Assembly: GCA_963697285.1 (NCBI GenBank)
Contig: CAVONI010000002.1
Coordinates: 186,001 to 250,000 of the forward strand
Origin: JAEUQQ01 sp963697285
Lineage (GTDB): Bacteria > Acidobacteriota > Vicinamibacteria > Vicinamibacterales > JAFNAJ01
Direction: 5' to 3'
Length of the DNA stretch: 64,000 nucleotides
Part shown: in pieces, positions 61,175-64,000 of the stretch
How positions within the stretch are numbered: the first letter of the stretch is position 1
Layout: the number at the start of each line of letters is the position of its first letter
The notes under the pieces: model-generated
What the model was told of the DNA's origin: nothing
Databases searched by the model: none
The model's input: the letters and a program-made list of their open reading frames with translations, nothing else
Position numbers and translations under genes: made by a program

Positions 61175-61206
61175 CGAAAGGCGCGTTCACCAGAACGCGC
61201 CTTTCG
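61175..61206. terminator. Bidirectional hairpin terminator
   Basis: 14-bp perfect stem CGAAAGGCGCGTTC / GAACGCGCCTTTCG with 4-nt loop ACCA. It lies between the vapC remnant and the convergent PEP-CTERM gene, and the tRNA-side arm ends in TTTC. The T-run is short. Confidence 0.6.
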
Positions 61207-61229
61207 TGGTCGAGACGTTGCTGACGCGA

Positions 61230-61985
61230 CTAGCGACGTGCGCGCCGGACCAGCATCACCGCACCCAGTGCGAGCAGCGACAGGCTGGCCGGTTCAGGCA
61301 CCGTGGGCGGCGCGGCGTCGTTCACGTTCGCGGACCCGGCGAGGATGAAGCCGCTCGGATTGCGGCCGGGCCCGTCAAGGTTCTCGACGAGCGCGGTGAT
61401 CGTGACGAGCCCGCCAGCGACGGAACCGAAGTTGAGCAGCCCCGTCGCCGCGGTGACCGCATTCTGAGTGCCGGCGCACAACGTTCCAGGCCCCCCGGCC
61501 GTGCAGCTGTACAACGTCGAGCCGTTGGTCTGCACGACCGACAGCGACCTGACGCCGTTGTCACCGGTGAAACCCGAGATGTTCAGGCTCCCCCCCAGCG
61601 ACCCGTCGAACGCAAACGTGTAGGTATAGTTACCAGCGGTCGCGCCGCACGGGCTGCCGCAGGTGATCGACCCGCCGTTTGAGAACTGACCGTCGGTCGC
61701 CAGCTGCCCGACCCACACCGCGCCACCGAACGGGTTCGCCCAGGCAAACGCCTCGAACCCCGGAAGGTTCGCCGCGAACGGCAGCGTGCCGGTGAGCACG
61801 ACGGCGTTGCCGGTTGCCGAAGAGCCGACGGCGCCGATGCCGACCGCCGAGTTGGCCGTTGCGCCTGCGGTCTGCGTCACCTTCCAGGCGGAACCAGCGG
61901 CTCCGGTGTTGAGGTTGATGGTGGCCGCCGATGCGGGGCCAGCGGCGAGCAGGCAGGCCATGATGGTTACACTACGAAAAGTCAT
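61230..61985 (-). CDS. PEP-CTERM-sorted exported protein
   Basis: 251 residues. Signal peptide 1-20 (AGPASA), a Gly/Ala/Ser/Thr-rich beta domain with four Cys (CGSPCGATAG, YSCTAGGPGTLC), and a C-terminal sorting signal VPEPASLSLLALGAVMLVRRARR. The tail (PEP motif, hydrophobic stretch, Arg-rich end) is the exosortase substrate signal. It should be processed and attached or secreted along with extracellular polysaccharide. The exosortase gene is not in the window. Function of the main domain unknown. Confidence 0.88.
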   Translation of the reverse strand: MTFRSVTIMACLLAAGPASAATINLNTGAAGSAWKVTQTAGATANSAVGIGAVGSSATGNAVVLTGTLPFAANLPGFEAFAWANPFGGAVWVGQLATDGQFSNGGSITCGSPCGATAGNYTYTFAFDGSLGGSLNISGFTGDNGVRSLSVVQTNGSTLYSCTAGGPGTLCAGTQNAVTAATGLLNFGSVAGGLVTITALVENLDGPGRNPSGFILAGSANVNDAAPPTVPEPASLSLLALGAVMLVRRARR

Positions 61986-62251
61986 CCGGAATTCTCCCTG
62001 GCCAGGACGTCGTCGCCCGGCCGGATTCTCATGCTGCTTTCACGGCGAGGGTCGCCGTGCAGGGCATCTTGGTGGAGTGTTTCGGGAGTGCAAGAACGTG
62101 ACCATCATGTGAACGGTCTCCGCGCACGGCAGACGGGGCAACAGGGCGGCAACACCCGTCCGAAGTCTGCCGGCGACGGGCGTTTAGTCTGAGCATCGCG
62201 CCATCCGTGTCGTCACGCTCCGTAGTAGCATCTCCCGCCAGGAGAGCCTTG

Positions 62252-63512
62252 ATGACAGCAGAACGTACTGGCGCGGTCCTGATGGCGGCGCTCGTGTTGG
62301 TGGTGCCTGCCGGCGCGCAGACGAGTGCCGACCCGGCGCTGGTCGCGAAGGCCAGGGCCATTCACGAGCGCGTGATCACGCTCGACACCCACGACGACAT
62401 CGACGTGCGGAACTTCACCGCCGAACGCAACTACAGCCAGCGCCTCGACAACCAGGTGAACCTGCCGAAGATGGAGGAAGGCGGCCTCGACGCCGCGTTC
62501 TTCATCGTCTACGTCGGCCAGGGGCCGCTGACGCAGGAGGGCTACGACAAGGCCTACGCGCAGGCCATCGCAGAAGTTCGACGCCATCCACCGCCTGACC
62601 GACATCTACGCGCCCACGCGCATCGGCCTGGCACTCTCCGCCGACGACGTGCGGACAATCGCCGCATCGGGCCGCAAGGTGGCGCTCATCGGCGTCGAGA
62701 ACGCGTATTCGGTCGGCACGGACCTCTCGCGCATCAAGGCGTTCTACGACCGCGGCGGACGTTACATGTCGCTCGCGCACAACGGGCACAGCCAGTTCGC
62801 CGATTCGAACACCGGTGAACGCGATGGCAAGTGGCTCCACAACGGGCTGAGCGACCTGGGCAAGCAGGCCATCGCCGAGATGAACCGCTGGGGCCTGATG
62901 GTCGATCTCTCGCATCCCTCGAAGGCGGCCAACATGCAGACCATGGCGCTGTCGAAGGCGCCGGTCATCGCGTCGCACTCGGCGGCGCGCGCCGTGGCGA
63001 ATCACAGCCGCAACATGGATGACGAGGAATTGCTCGCGCTGCAGAAGAACGGCGGCGTGATCCAGGCCGTCGCGTTCGACAGTTACGTGAAGGTCAAGCC
63101 CCCAGACTCGCCGGAACGCGCCGCGGCACTCGCGGAGGTGCGCGCCGGCATGCCGGCGGGCGGGCCGGGCGAGATGACCGACGAGGCGCGCGCGCAGTTC
63201 CGATCACGCATGGCCGAACTGAACAAGCGATTCCCCCCGCCCCCGAAGGCCACGATCGCCCACTTCGTGGACCACATCGACTACCTCGTGAAGAAGATCG
63301 GCATCGACCACGTGGGGATCTCGTCGGACTTCGACGGCGGCGGCGGCGTGGACGGCTGGAACGGTGCCGACGAGACGTTCAACGTCACGCTCGAGCTCGT
63401 GCGCCGCGGCTACACCGAGGAACAGATCGGCAAGCTGTGGAGCGGCAACCTGCTGCGGGTCATGACCGACGTGCAGCGCGTGGCGCGGGAAATCCAGAAC
63501 GGCACCCGCTGA
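62252..63512 (+). CDS. Membrane dipeptidase (M19, renal-dipeptidase-like), one frameshift near 62569
   Basis: Zinc dipeptidase that cleaves dipeptides outside the cytoplasm. Signal peptide 1-22 (PAGAQ), the first metal site THDDIDV, then AAFFIVYVGQGPLT. After the break come GVENAYSVGTDLSRIKAFYDRGGRYMSLAHNGHSQFADSNTG, DLSHPSKAANM and IGIDHVGISSDFDGGGGVDG. Removing one C near 62569 joins the frames as AIEKFDAIHRLTD, total 419 residues. AGGAGA lies 8 nt before ATG 62252. Insertion error is likelier than a real mutation. Confidence 0.9.
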
Positions 63513-63551
63513 CGTGCCTCAATCACGTTGACGGCCGCGTGCCGGAAGGGC

Positions 63552-63586
63552 GGGCCGCGGGCCAGGCGCGGGGGCGCGGCCCCTAC
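63552..63586 (-). repeat. GTAGGGGCCGC-type palindrome, long-loop copy
   Basis: 8-bp stem GGGCCGCG / CGCGGCCC (63552-63559, 63575-63582) with a 15-nt loop, read on the minus strand as GTAGGGGCCGCGCC. Confidence 0.8.
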
Positions 63587-63608
63587 GCGAACACGTGTCG
63601 CGGGCCTC

Positions 63609-63634
63609 GGGCCGCGCGGGGGCGCGGCCCCTAC
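63609..63634 (-). repeat. GTAGGGGCCGC-type palindrome, short-loop copy
   Basis: 9-bp stem GGGCCGCGC / GCGCGGCCC (63609-63617, 63622-63630) with loop GGGG; read on the minus strand it begins GTAGGGGCCGCGC. It sits 23 nt from the preceding copy. Confidence 0.85.
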
Positions 63635-63700
63635 ACCTGGCCGGCTACCTCCTCGTCGACGCTGCCTCCGTGCCGATACCACCCGCTCGGCGTGGTCGAG

Positions 63701-63706
63701 TATGAT
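63701..63706 (+). promoter_or_regulatory. Candidate -10 element, leaderless start
   Basis: TATGAT ends 8 nt before ATG 63715 with no Shine-Dalgarno. No clear -35. Confidence 0.4.
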
Positions 63707-63714
63707 CACGATTC

Positions 63715-64000
63715 ATGCATCCAGATTTGGCGCGTCTGATCGAGCTCCAGCGAATCACGTCGGCCATCGACGCGGCGACGAAGACGGTCACCGCTCATCC
63801 GCAGCGCCTGGCGGCCATCGACGCCTCCGTCGCCGCAGCCAGGAACGCGGTTGACGCCGCCAAGGCAGCCCTCGAGCAGCACGTGGCCGAGCGCAGGGCG
63901 GTCGAGAAGGACCTCGCCGTCGTCTCGGGACGACTCGAGCGCTACAAGGACCAGCTCATGGCGGTGAAGACGAACCGCGAGTTCCACGCGATGCAGACCG
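63715..64000 (+). CDS. C4-type zinc-ribbon / coiled-coil protein, 3'-truncated by window edge
   Basis: The first 95 residues are visible. LARLIELQRITSAIDAATKTV, then a coiled coil of Ala/Glu/Lys/Arg heptads, and GRLERYKDQLMAVKTNREFHAMQT. The RYKDQLMAVKTNREF motif is the signature of the bacterial family that carries a C-terminal C4 zinc ribbon (DUF164/zf-RING_7 type). The zinc-binding end is beyond the window. Function of the family is poorly known; nucleic-acid binding has been suggested. Confidence 0.75.
   Translation, partial: MHPDLARLIELQRITSAIDAATKTVTAHPQRLAAIDASVAAARNAVDAAKAALEQHVAERRAVEKDLAVVSGRLERYKDQLMAVKTNREFHAMQT

Overview
The window is GC-rich bacterial chromosome with short intergenic gaps and no plasmid, phage or rRNA genes. 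Gene content points to an Acidobacteriota-like organism, possibly Vicinamibacteria. It has a VWFA-related protein of the Acidobacterial type, two S9 peptidases plus M19, M24 and M28 peptidases, DUF2950 and DUF3300 proteins, a carboxypeptidase-regulatory/TPR exported protein and a PEP-CTERM protein, alongside LepA/LepB, DnaG/RpoD, SmpB and PBP1A. This assignment is an inference from gene families; no rRNA gene is present to confirm it.

Layout. 1-7 kb: exported peptidases (aminopeptidase P, M28, prolyl oligopeptidase) around a sodium:solute symporter. 7-15.7 kb: a secreted glycosidase-like protein, a polytopic membrane protein, a GT2, a polyprenyl glycosylphosphotransferase and a GT4, together resembling an exopolysaccharide locus. 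15.6-25.6 kb (mostly minus strand): smpB, pdxA, the RicT homologue, holB, PBP1A, an ECF sigma/zinc-finger anti-sigma pair, a CorC-type protein and a QueD-like enzyme, with a DsbA-like protein facing them. 25.9-30 kb: a nine-repeat MORN_2 protein, a DUF2950 lipoprotein and a DUF3300 protein. 30-34.8 kb: tRNA-Val/tRNA-Asp, an MntR-type regulator, HtpX, a NicO/UreH-like transporter and rlmI. 34.8-41.9 kb: rpiB-glyA-dinG, an NCS1 permease/VWA pair and an orphan Dam methylase. 41.9-47.8 kb: an S9 hydrolase, then TPR-yggS-divIVA-yggU-hutI-cyclodeaminase. 47.8-53.6 kb (minus): lepA-lepB-DUF4845-like, citrate synthase and a CesA-like glycosyltransferase. 53.7-64 kb: larB, mutS2, dnaG, rpoD, a CAT-anticodon tRNA with a vapC remnant, a PEP-CTERM protein, an M19 dipeptidase and the start of a C4 zinc-ribbon protein.

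Two properties cut across the window. First, ten genes, several of them usually essential or conserved (lepA, lepB, holB, PBP1A, citrate synthase), are broken by frameshifts. Every one can be repaired by removing single extra bases (about 16 in total), so I treat these as probable insertion-type sequencing errors and give each as one repaired CDS. Second, the intergenic DNA carries several dispersed palindrome families. One, with core GTAGGGGCCGC, sits so that its TAG is the stop codon of rpoD and of the CesA-like gene, and lies next to the larB stop. Several genes also have a -10-like hexamer only 6-11 nt before the start codon and no Shine-Dalgarno, which suggests leaderless transcripts.
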